Below are positions 1 to 7,600 of a stretch of 13,241 nucleotides of DNA, one piece after another. Both the position numbers and the translations under genes were made by a program. The stretch comes from Candidatus Sodaliphilus limicaballi (lineage in GTDB: Bacteria > Bacteroidota > Bacteroidia > Bacteroidales > Muribaculaceae), in the NCBI GenBank assembly GCA_018065815.1, contig JAGHSP010000005.1, forward strand, positions 1 to 13,241, written 5' to 3'. The notes under the pieces were generated by a model, which was not told the origin of the DNA, ran no database searches, and saw only the letters and a program-made list of their open reading frames with translations. Positions within the stretch are counted from its first letter, which is position 1; every line of letters begins with the position of its first letter.

Positions 1-88
1 TTAAATCAGTGTTATCAGTGAGATGTGCGCGGGGTGGACTCTGCAAAAAACATTGCTGTATAGCCCCCATTTCAAGGCGGGTGTGTAA

Positions 89-111
89 ACATGTGTTAAA
101 AATACACATGT
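89..111. repeat. Perfect 8-bp inverted repeat (possible operator or hairpin)
   Basis: ACATGTGT at 89-96 and ACACATGT at 104-111 are exact reverse complements around a 7-base A-rich spacer. It lies about 25 bases ahead of the promoter at 136-166. No T-run follows immediately, so a terminator is unlikely. An operator for a dimeric repressor is possible but not shown. Confidence 0.5.
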
Positions 112-135
112 GATTGAATTTTGTGCCTGAAAAAC

Positions 136-166
136 TTGGTTATTTCATGGTTTTTTTGTACTTTTG
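136..166 (+). promoter_or_regulatory. Bacteroidota-type promoter
   Basis: TTG at 136-138 is followed after 20 bases by TACTTTTG at 159-166, which matches the TAnnTTTG -7 consensus of Bacteroidota. Transcription would start near 172. The first possible product is a short leader of about 80 nt ending in the terminator at 226-253. Read-through would reach the gene at 397. Confidence 0.6.
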
Positions 167-225
167 TACTATGAAAAACAAAATTTCTTGAATTCCCCCA
201 TATATAATTATGAATTGGACTAGGT

Positions 226-253
226 AACGGTTTTTACCTGAACCGTTTTTTTT
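226..253 (+). terminator. Intrinsic terminator with a competing alternative hairpin
   Basis: AACGGTT (226-232) and AACCGTT (241-247) form a 7-bp stem with an 8-base loop, followed by a run of T. The sequence just upstream can instead form AGGTAA (222-227) paired with TTACCT (234-239). That stem overlaps the terminator's 5' arm, so the two folds exclude each other. A five-codon frame, ATG at 210 to TAA at 225-227 (MNWTR), ends inside the overlap. This may be an attenuator upstream of the gene at 397 or simply the end of a small RNA. Confidence 0.65.
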
Positions 254-262
254 ATCGTTGTG

Positions 263-285
263 CTTGCCCTCTCATCCAGGGCAGG
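263..285 (+). other. Stem-loop in the leader region
   Basis: TGCCCT (265-270) pairs with AGGGCA (278-283) around a 7-base loop, and CT/GG extends it with one wobble pair. No U-tract follows directly. It lies between the terminator at 226-253 and the gene at 397, so it would be part of the 5' leader of read-through transcripts. Confidence 0.4.
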
Positions 286-396
286 GTTGTTCCTTACGGA
301 GTTTTTTGAGCAGATTCTACTGATGGCTCTTGAGACTTTATCTTACTGATTTTCAAACTTTATGGCTAGGATAATAATTAAAAAAGCTAATAGATC

Positions 397-1092
397 ATGT
401 TAGACATCAACACAAATAAGGGTTTTATCACGGAGTTTTACGGAACACAGGAAATAGCAGCCGATTTTGCTCTGCTCAAGGAGCACATCGGCAACGAGAA
501 ATGCCTCATGGCGCTGGCTCGCTTGCAGCAGTGCATGGGGATGGACACTGCCGACGACAAGCGTGCCTCATGCCGCAGTATCACGCTTGAGATCAAGAAG
601 GTGCCAGTGCCGTCGAAGTGCGCGCGCGGGACGAAGATGAAGTATGGCGTAGAACTGACGGTAGGTGGCAGAACGACGTCGATATACTTGCGCAGCACCC
701 ATGCCACGATGATCTTCGTGTGCACGTTGTTGCGCCACAAGGCGGGGCAGCGTCTCTACCGCGGCGAGATGCTCAAGGGTGTCGAGGCTCCTGCGGCGGC
801 TTGGTTCAAGGGGGTGTATAACTTCATGTTCCCCTATGCCGGCATGCGTTTTGAGAAGTGGTTCGCCCAGCTGCAGAAGGGCGATGGACACAACTTGAGC
901 CAGGGCAAGTGTAACTGCAATGCGATGCTTAAAGCTGAATTGCCGCAGCACGTGGCCGAGTTGTGCGAACTGGTAAAGGTGAACGGCAAGTGTGGCGCAT
1001 ACTATAAGGTGGGCATCGATGCGCAGAACATCATCGTTCCCGAGGAGTTGCTTCGCGTGGTCGGACAGCACAACTTGACATGTGCTGCGTGA
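397..1092 (+). CDS. Hypothetical protein, 231 aa
   Basis: I do not recognise this family. The product is a soluble-looking protein of 231 residues with no signal peptide, no clear membrane segment and no obvious catalytic motif. It is rich in cysteine and basic residues, with cysteines spread along the chain and clustered in GKCNCN and in the ELCELVKVNGKCG stretch near the C-terminus. The CxC and spaced pairs might bind metal, but there is no classical zinc-finger spacing. The ATG at 397 is the first start in an AT-rich leader with no Shine-Dalgarno, as is usual in Bacteroidota. The coding frame has a GC-rich third position like the neighbouring genes, which supports it being real. It lies 99 bases ahead of the AAA+ ATPase gene on the same strand. 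A functional link to that gene is possible but unproven. Confidence 0.75.
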   Translation: MLDINTNKGFITEFYGTQEIAADFALLKEHIGNEKCLMALARLQQCMGMDTADDKRASCRSITLEIKKVPVPSKCARGTKMKYGVELTVGGRTTSIYLRSTHATMIFVCTLLRHKAGQRLYRGEMLKGVEAPAAAWFKGVYNFMFPYAGMRFEKWFAQLQKGDGHNLSQGKCNCNAMLKAELPQHVAELCELVKVNGKCGAYYKVGIDAQNIIVPEELLRVVGQHNLTCAA

Positions 1093-1111
1093 TATATTTT
1101 TTTATACGTAT

Positions 1112-1133
1112 AGTTGTTTTCTCCAACTCATTT
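1112..1133 (+). terminator. Weak hairpin plus T-run after the 231-aa gene
   Basis: AGTTG (1112-1116) and CAACT (1124-1128) flank a 7-base loop and are followed by CATTTTT. The stem is only 5 bp, so this is a weak candidate for termination of the upstream gene. Confidence 0.25.
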
Positions 1134-1141
1134 TTATAATA

Positions 1142-1149
1142 TACCTTTG
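1142..1149 (+). promoter_or_regulatory. Candidate -7 element for the AAA+ ATPase gene
   Basis: TACCTTTG matches TAnnTTTG and lies 43 bases ahead of the ATG at 1192. The nearest TTG (1114-1116) is 25 bases away, longer than the usual 19-21, so the -33 half is poor. The ATPase gene may therefore have its own weak or regulated promoter. Confidence 0.45.
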
Positions 1150-1191
1150 CACACGAAAACAAGAGTAAAACATTAAAAGACAATAGATATT

Positions 1192-2949
1192 ATGAGCAAA
1201 AAACACATCACCCCCAAGAGAAAATCAATGACTAGCGGTCAAGGTTGCGTAGAAGATCCCGTAGAGATCACCAAGCCCATGCCCACCAAGTGGACCATTA
1301 TCACAGCCCTTGACTGGGTGCTCGAGAACGCTTGCGACTCTCAATTGAGCGAGGAGTTCTGGAAGGAGAACGAGAAGCCGCTCAAGTATCTCACTCGTCG
1401 CCTCAAGTTGAACAAGATTCAGGTTGTGTTTCTCGCCATCCTTGTCGAGAGAGCCGAGCCTCTGTCTTGGCGCAAGTTTGGCCGTTTCCTCGACTGCTCT
1501 CGCATGTCGATGATGACTTACACTGACGACCTCGACGACCTGGTGGCTAAGCGTTGGGTTGTGCGTCGTGGCTCTCAAGAGTGTGGCGTTACCTACGAGG
1601 GATTTGACCTTGCCCAAGGTGTGGTGAGTGCACTGCGCAAGAACAAAGTGTTTGTCCCCGAGAAGATTGAGGACCTGTCGGAGCAGCAGTTTATGGACCG
1701 CATTGAGGGTAGGCTCTCCCGTGACCTGCATGACCGCAACGTTGCCTTTGCCGACACCGAGGAGTGGCTGGTGATGATGTGCAAGGCCAACCCCAATCTG
1801 CCCGTGTGCAAGCGTCTGCTGCGTTACCGCGACATCCATGTGCTCTCGCTCATGCTTGCCATTATCTTTGACCATCTCCAGTGGGCTGGCAACGACCAGG
1901 AAGGCGTGTCGATGAACTCTCTCTCCATTTTCCCCGACGACTATGAGTGCGACGGCATGAGATTTAATCTCACGCATGGCGAGCATGTGCTCATGCGTGA
2001 CGGCTATCTCGAGTGGGCGTGTGAGGACGGCGTGGTCAACAACTCCAAGTTCAGAATCACCAGCAAGGCCAAGAGCGAGTTCCTCTCATCGACCACTCCC
2101 AGCCGCTCGATGGTGCCCATGGGCAGCAACAACAACCGTCTCCTCACCAGCCACACGAGCATCACGCCCAAGACGCTGTACTACAACGCCAGCGAGCAGA
2201 AGCAGGTGGAGCGCATCATGAGCATGTTGAGCGAGGACAACCTCCCCGCCATCCAGAAACGCCTGCAGGAGCAAGGCATGCGCAAGGGGGTGGCATGCTT
2301 GTTCTACGGTGGCCCCGGCACAGGCAAGACCGAGACTGTGTTGCAGCTTGCTCGCGCCACTGGACGTGACGTGATGCAGGTGGAGATCGCCGGATTGCGC
2401 GATAAGTTTGTGGGCGAGAGCGAGAAGAACATCAAGGAGGTGTTTGCCTCTTACCGCAATCTGTGCAAGACGGCGCCGGTGATGCCCATCCTCTTCTTCA
2501 ACGAGGCCGATGCCATCATCAACAAGCGTTCGGCCAATGCCTCTCAATCGGTCGATAAGATGAACAATGCCATGCAGAACATCATCTTGCAGGAGCTCGA
2601 GACACTCGACGGCATCTTGATTGCCACAACTAACCTCACTGCCAACATGGACTCGGCATTTGAGCGCCGCTTCTTGTTCAAGGTGGAGTTCAATAAGCCC
2701 GAGACCGACGTGAAGGCCAAGATATGGAGCTCGATGCTCAAGAACATCAGCGACAGCGATGCCTATGAGCTCGCGTCGAAGTATGACTTCTCGGGCGGTC
2801 AGATCGAGAACATCGCCCGCAAGCGCGCTATCGACTATGTGCTCACCGGTGAGTTTGCCGGACTCAAGGACATTGAGTCGATGTGCGACAGCGAGCTGAT
2901 CGACTCGCGGCAGGCGGTACATCGCCAGCATGTGGGGTTTGCAGTGTGA
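1192..2949 (+). CDS. AAA+ family ATPase with helical/winged-helix-like N-terminal region
   Basis: A 585-residue protein with an AAA+ ATPase domain in its C-terminal 240 residues. Visible motifs are Walker A GGPGTGKT (373-380), Walker B ILFFNEAD (433-440), sensor 1 ATTN with Asn481, FERRF at 490-494 carrying the likely arginine finger, and SGGQIEN (534-540) in the sensor-2 region. These place it in the FtsH/SpoVK-like (COG0464) group. The Walker B position that is normally Asp is Asn437, with catalytic Glu438 kept. The N-terminal 350 residues are not a known protease or FtsH-like domain. Residues about 70-150 alternate helices and short strands in a way that suggests a winged helix, so DNA or partner binding is plausible. 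There are no membrane segments. It probably acts as a hexameric remodelling ATPase on an unknown substrate. The start at 1192 is the first ATG after the -7 element. Confidence 0.85.
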   Translation: MSKKHITPKRKSMTSGQGCVEDPVEITKPMPTKWTIITALDWVLENACDSQLSEEFWKENEKPLKYLTRRLKLNKIQVVFLAILVERAEPLSWRKFGRFLDCSRMSMMTYTDDLDDLVAKRWVVRRGSQECGVTYEGFDLAQGVVSALRKNKVFVPEKIEDLSEQQFMDRIEGRLSRDLHDRNVAFADTEEWLVMMCKANPNLPVCKRLLRYRDIHVLSLMLAIIFDHLQWAGNDQEGVSMNSLSIFPDDYECDGMRFNLTHGEHVLMRDGYLEWACEDGVVNNSKFRITSKAKSEFLSSTTPSRSMVPMGSNNNRLLTSHTSITPKTLYYNASEQKQVERIMSMLSEDNLPAIQKRLQEQGMRKGVACLFYGGPGTGKTETVLQLARATGRDVMQVEIAGLRDKFVGESEKNIKEVFASYRNLCKTAPVMPILFFNEADAIINKRSANASQSVDKMNNAMQNIILQELETLDGILIATTNLTANMDSAFERRFLFKVEFNKPETDVKAKIWSSMLKNISDSDAYELASKYDFSGGQIENIARKRAIDYVLTGEFAGLKDIESMCDSELIDSRQAVHRQHVGFAV

Positions 2950-2966
2950 TTTACCTGCGCAGATAG

Positions 2967-2996
2967 TTGTAATCACACAAAAATATTGTATATTTG
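2967..2996 (+). promoter_or_regulatory. Strong Bacteroidota promoter ahead of sbcDC
   Basis: TTG at 2967-2969, a 19-base spacer, then TATATTTG at 2989-2996 give a full TTG/TAnnTTTG promoter. Predicted start of transcription is near 3003, just inside the left end of the palindromic element. The sbcD start codon is at 3389, so the mRNA would have a structured leader of about 385 nt. Confidence 0.65.
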
Positions 2997-2999
2997 TAG

Positions 3000-3333
3000 T
3001 TATTGCTGTCCGGTTAAAGTTGCGAGAGTTGTACTAACTTCTCCTAACACTGTCAGTTACAACACTTTGGTATAACCGGGGCTTGGTGTAGAACAAAAAA
3101 AGAAAATGATTTTTTTAGTTTATATGGCTTACGCTTAGAACCGTGCAGCGGTAAGTGGGCAAAGCCCGTGCCGCGATCAGCGAACCTCCCTTAAAATGGA
3201 GGACTCTGTCCTCAAAATGATAGTACACTATCTATGAGGCAATTCCATTTTGCTTGCAGAGCAAGCTATTTTCAAAGCGAAGCATAAAAATCATGATAAA
3301 AATATTTTCTTTTTTTTTACCGGACAACAATAA
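3000..3333. mobile_element. MITE-like palindromic element, copy 1
   Basis: The left end (3000-3018) and right end (3315-3333) are inverted repeats matching at 17 of 19 bases, sharing TTATTG-TGTCCGGT. They are flanked by a near-direct repeat, TTTGTAG (2993-2999) and TTTGCAG (3334-3340), which could be a target-site duplication with one change. The interior has no credible coding frame but is full of hairpins, for example GAGGAC-TCT-GTCCTC (3199-3213), GGGC-AAA-GCCC (3158-3168) and GCTTGC-AGA-GCAAGC (3252-3266). Long AT-rich arms near 3095-3135 and 3280-3315 are inverted relative to each other. Positions 3095-3333 are related to the second copy at 8863-9035. It has no transposase, so it would be a non-autonomous element or the remnant of an insertion sequence whose ends it shares. 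It fills most of the 439-base gap between the ATPase gene and sbcD. Confidence 0.7.
3252..3266. repeat. Hairpin GCTTGC-AGA-GCAAGC in copy 1
   Basis: A perfect 6-bp stem with a 3-base loop inside the best conserved block (3243-3287) shared with copy 2, where 42 of 45 bases are identical. The same stem is kept in copy 2 with loop GGA. Confidence 0.7.
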
Positions 3334-3388
3334 TTTGCAGTGAAGTTATATCCTTGTTTAGCATAACTAAAAAAACAGATAGAAATAC

Positions 3389-4648
3389 ATGAAGATCATT
3401 TCAACTAGCGACTGGCACTTGGGCAATCTGTTTCACGGAAACGATCGTCTGGCCGAACATAAGCATTTCTTATCATGGCTGTTGCAGCGCATTGAGGAGC
3501 AACAACCCGATGCCTTGCTTGTGGCAGGCGATGTCTTTGACAACGGCAACCCGAGTGCTGCGGCACAATCGGCCTACTATGAGTTCCTTGCCGATGCCAC
3601 CCGGGCATGCCCTGCCATGCAGGTGGTGATCACCGCTGGCAACCACGACTCGGCCAATCGGCTTGAGGCTCCGCGCGCATTGCTGTCACGCCACAAGGTA
3701 GAAATACGCGGCACAGTGCATCGCGAGTGGGTGGTGACCGACGACGGCGGGTGCTGGACCGTGAACTATGACGACCTCATCATTCCCATGCAGAGTTCCG
3801 ACGGCTGCCAGGTGGTCGTTCTTGCCGTCCCTTACCTGCGCAACGATGTGGTGCGCGGCGGCAGTTACTCGGAGGGCGTGAACGACTTCATGCGTTCACT
3901 CATGGCGAGAGCGCGTGAGCTATATCCCAGCCACAAGCAGGTGATGATGGCTCACATGTATGCCAAAGGGGCCGACATCGCTCATAGCGACGCAAGCGAG
4001 AAAATCGTCATCGGCGGACAGGAAGAGGTGAACATGGAGGGATGGGACCACCACCCCGACTATCTGACCTGCGGCCACATACACAAGCGCCAGCACATCT
4101 GGGACACAACATGGGCACGTTACACCGGCAGCATCCTGCCCATGTCGTTTGCCGAGAAAGACTATGTGCATGGTGTGGACCTCGTCACGATGACACCCGG
4201 AGGCAAGACCATCAACGTGGATCTCCTCGAATACACCCCGCAGCATGCGTTGTGCGTGCTGCCCGAGGGCGACGAGGAACTCACGCCCAAGAAACTCGCA
4301 AAACTCATCAACGAGTCGCTCGACGAGCGTGTGGATGGAGTGCTGGGCGATGACTTCAAGTATGTGGTGCTCAAGGTGAAACTCGACAAGGTGAAGAACG
4401 ACGAGATCAAAGCCCTGGAAGACCTGATGGGGCGCAAGAACGCCGTGCTGTGCAAGATACAGAAGGTGGTGGGCAACATAGACCTCACCACTGTGGTGGG
4501 CAACCGCCACATCACCAGCATCGACGACATCATCGACCGCGACCCGCTTGAAACGCTCAAAGAGACATTTGTGGCCGAGCACAAGCGAGAGATGAACGAG
4601 CGACAGGAATCATTATTGAAGGAATTATTAAGCAGCATTAACGACTAA
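3389..4648 (+). CDS. sbcD: Nuclease SbcCD subunit D (Mre11-type)
   Basis: SbcD is the Mn-dependent nuclease subunit of SbcCD. With SbcC it acts as an ATP-dependent double-strand exonuclease and an endonuclease that opens hairpins and cruciforms in the cytoplasm. The 419-residue product carries all calcineurin-type phosphoesterase motifs: DWH (Asp8, His10), GDVFD (47-51), GNHD (84-87), His189 in AHMYAKG, and GHIH (229-232). Downstream lies the capping domain and a charged C-terminus that would contact the SbcC coiled-coil base. The length is close to the E. coli protein (about 400). The ATG at 3389 gives the expected MKIISTSDWHLG N-terminus. It is followed by sbcC after 11 bases, forming a two-gene operon. 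The promoter is likely the one at 2967-2996, separated from the gene by the palindromic element. Confidence 0.97.
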   Translation: MKIISTSDWHLGNLFHGNDRLAEHKHFLSWLLQRIEEQQPDALLVAGDVFDNGNPSAAAQSAYYEFLADATRACPAMQVVITAGNHDSANRLEAPRALLSRHKVEIRGTVHREWVVTDDGGCWTVNYDDLIIPMQSSDGCQVVVLAVPYLRNDVVRGGSYSEGVNDFMRSLMARARELYPSHKQVMMAHMYAKGADIAHSDASEKIVIGGQEEVNMEGWDHHPDYLTCGHIHKRQHIWDTTWARYTGSILPMSFAEKDYVHGVDLVTMTPGGKTINVDLLEYTPQHALCVLPEGDEELTPKKLAKLINESLDERVDGVLGDDFKYVVLKVKLDKVKNDEIKALEDLMGRKNAVLCKIQKVVGNIDLTTVVGNRHITSIDDIIDRDPLETLKETFVAEHKREMNERQESLLKELLSSIND

Positions 4649-4659
4649 TCTCCACTACT

Positions 4660-7600
4660 ATGAAACTCATCAAACTCGAGATACTTAATCTTGCATCGCT
4701 CGACAATAAAGACGGCGAGGTGATAAACTTTGAAGAAGGCGCCCTGGGCGAAACCTCTATCTTCAGCATCGTGGGTCCCACGGGCAGCGGCAAATCGACG
4801 TTGCTCGATGCCATCTGCCTTGCCCTGTACAACCGCGCGCCGCGTTACCCGCGCAAGAAAGGCGACCGCAACCAGACCATAGAAATATATGGCCAGGCCG
4901 ACAGTGACGAGAAAAACCGCATTGCTCCCACCGACGGACGAAACATATTGACACAAGGCAAGAAGGACGGTTACAGCAAACTCACATTCCTTGCCAATAA
5001 CGGCAATGTTTACCGTGCCGAGTGGCATGTGCACATCAACATCAAGAAATTCACGGAGCCCATCACCAATCTGTTCCTTATCTCAACGAAGGACGGCCAA
5101 CCCGTGGAGGAGATGCGTGAATGGAGCGAGCTCCCGTCTATCATAGGCCTTGACTACGAGCAGTTCCTGCGCACCGTGCTCATTGCGCAAGGCTCGTTTG
5201 CCAACTTCCTTACTGCCAAGGAGAACGAGCGTTACGAATTGCTTGAGAAACTCATTGGCTGCGAGGAAACCTACACCCGCATCGCTGCCGAAATCAAGGC
5301 GAGGAAAGACGCTGCCGACGATATCTATAACAACATCAATGCCAGCGTGAACGCTTTCAGGCAAAATGTACTCGAGGCAAGTGATCTCGAAGCCCTCAAC
5401 GAGGAGATCGCCCGACTCGAAGCGCTGGAAAAGCAACGGAACGAGCAGGTGAAGAAGGTCGAAGAAGACTTGAAATGGTTTACCGACAATAATGCCTTCC
5501 TGGGTCAGGTTGAGAAACTCATCGGCGAGGAAAAGGAAGCCCAGGAAGGGCTTGGCAGCATCAAGACGGCAGTAGAGCGGCTGTCGCTGCACGATGCAAT
5601 CTTGCCAGCCGTTGACATCCAGCGCGAAGCGGTGCGCCTAGAAAAAGCCGTCGCCGATGCCGACAAGGCCATCAAGGACCTGACGCAAGACATTGAAAAG
5701 AGAGAAAAGGGTATCAATGAGCAAGATGAGGCGAGAAAACACCTTGTGGACAAGGTTGCTGGTGTCAAGGCCGAGATAGATAGGCTGACACCTCACATCG
5801 CGAAGGCACGCGAGATACGCGCACTCTTGGAACCGGCACGTCAAGATGTGCAGGACAAAATCAAAGCTTACGGCACCGCACAGAAAGAAAAGAACGATGC
5901 GCAAAAGGCCGTAGATGAGAACCTGAAAAACATCAGTGCCGGCGAGGAGCAAAGGAACAAAGCCCTGACGGCGCTGGAAAACCTCACCGCCGAAATCTCC
6001 GTCAAGAAGACTAAACTGGCGCAGGCCGAGGAAAACGCGCTTGCCCTGCTTGAAGCCGAGAAGAAGAAAATTGAGGGCGTCAATGCCGATAAACTGCAGG
6101 CCGACAAGGACCTTGCTGCGACAAACTATGCCCACCTCGCCGAGGCGATTGAGGTGGTCGAGCGTATAGGCGACATATCAAATGAGTTGGCCTCAAAACG
6201 CTCGCGCCAAGACGTGCTGAACAAGGAAAACAATGAATTGAAGGATAGGCTGAAACATCTCGACGTGGATAGCATGAAGAAGGATGTTGAGGATTTGATG
6301 AGGGTCTATACCCTCACCACCAGCGAGCAATGGGCGAAGCATCGCCAGCAACTCCGGGACGAGCAACCCTGCCCGTTGTGCGGCAGCAAGCATCATCCTT
6401 ATGTAGCCAGCGCAGAGCAATGTGAGGAGGCTGCAAGTGCACTGAAGACTATGCTTGACAATAAGAACGACCAGCTGACCCGGATGCAGCAGGAAGAGAA
6501 AGAATGTTCTGGCAAGTTGCACCAGAACGATGGTGAGTTGACAGCGCTTGCCGATGCTATCGGCAAGGCAACAACCGAATTGGCGGCGATGGACAACAAG
6601 TGGAACGTGCTGGCAGCCAGCCATTCCGAGTGGATTAAGGACAAGGCGTCGCTCCAATCTTTGAAGCCTGCATGCGAGAGCGCCAAGGAAGAAAGCGAAG
6701 CGGCGCTCGCCCAGTTTAACCAAGCGAGCCGGAACATAGAAACACTGCAAGGCCGCAGAGATTCTGCTACACGCGACAAAAACCTCTATGAGTCCACTGC
6801 AAGCACTCTCATGGAGAAGGCAAGGGGCGCGGTGACTAGTGCCGAGACCGCACTGGCAGGATTCAATGCACTCAAACCCAAACTTGACGAGGTGCTTGCT
6901 GGCAAGACCAATGTGTTCAATCGGGCCAACGACGCGCATGAGGATGCTTCGGAACACGTGAAAAAACTCGTTGTCAGTTTTGAAGCCGAACTAGGAGGAA
7001 AAAGCCCCGAAAGCGAGGAGAGACGCCTTCAGGACGACAAAGTTGCTGCCGACAATGCCGTGGATGCCAAGGTCGAAGAAATCACCCAGTTGAAGACCCG
7101 ATTGGGCGAACTGCAAGGAAATCTGGCAGCCAAGCAGCACAAGCAGCAAGAGGATGCTGCCGCCCGTGAGGAAAAGGTCAAGGAACTTAACGAGTGGATA
7201 GGTAAATACAACTCGTCGAGCAACGCACGGCTCTCGGTGGAAGACGTGAATGCTATGCTCACCGACACCTGCGACTGGGAGGCTGTGCGTGCTAGCAAGA
7301 AAGACAAGGAGCAAAAGCTCAACTCGGCCACAACATTGAGAAAACAAGCCGAGGAAGTGCTGGCCAAGCATCAAGAGAAAAAACCGTCGAAGACGATCGA
7401 CGAGTTAGAGGTTGAGCATGTAAAGCTCTGTGACGACTCCCAGCATCAACAACTTGTCACAGCCAAGGCAAAACTCACGAACCACGATAACGCGGTGTCA
7501 CAGATGGGTGCAAAAGCCGACGAACTGAGCCGCGCCGAACAAGATAAGAGCGACTGGACCGAAATCACCAAGGCGATAGGCGGCGACGGCAAGACTCTGC

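Noticed and set aside
2086..2976. Long open frame antisense to the AAA+ ATPase gene, 296 codons
   Set aside because: It is a mirror of GC-rich third positions of the real gene. The product is His/Leu/Val-rich low-complexity with no motif, and it spans the well-supported AAA+ domain on the other strand.
3095..3333. CRISPR-like repeat array suggested by repeated hairpins
   Set aside because: There are no regularly spaced identical repeats and no cas genes. The pattern is inverted arms of one element.
6193..6957. Long open frame antisense to sbcC, 254 codons
   Set aside because: It lies wholly inside the sbcC coding region around the zinc hook and shows no recognisable domain. The sbcC frame is unquestionable.
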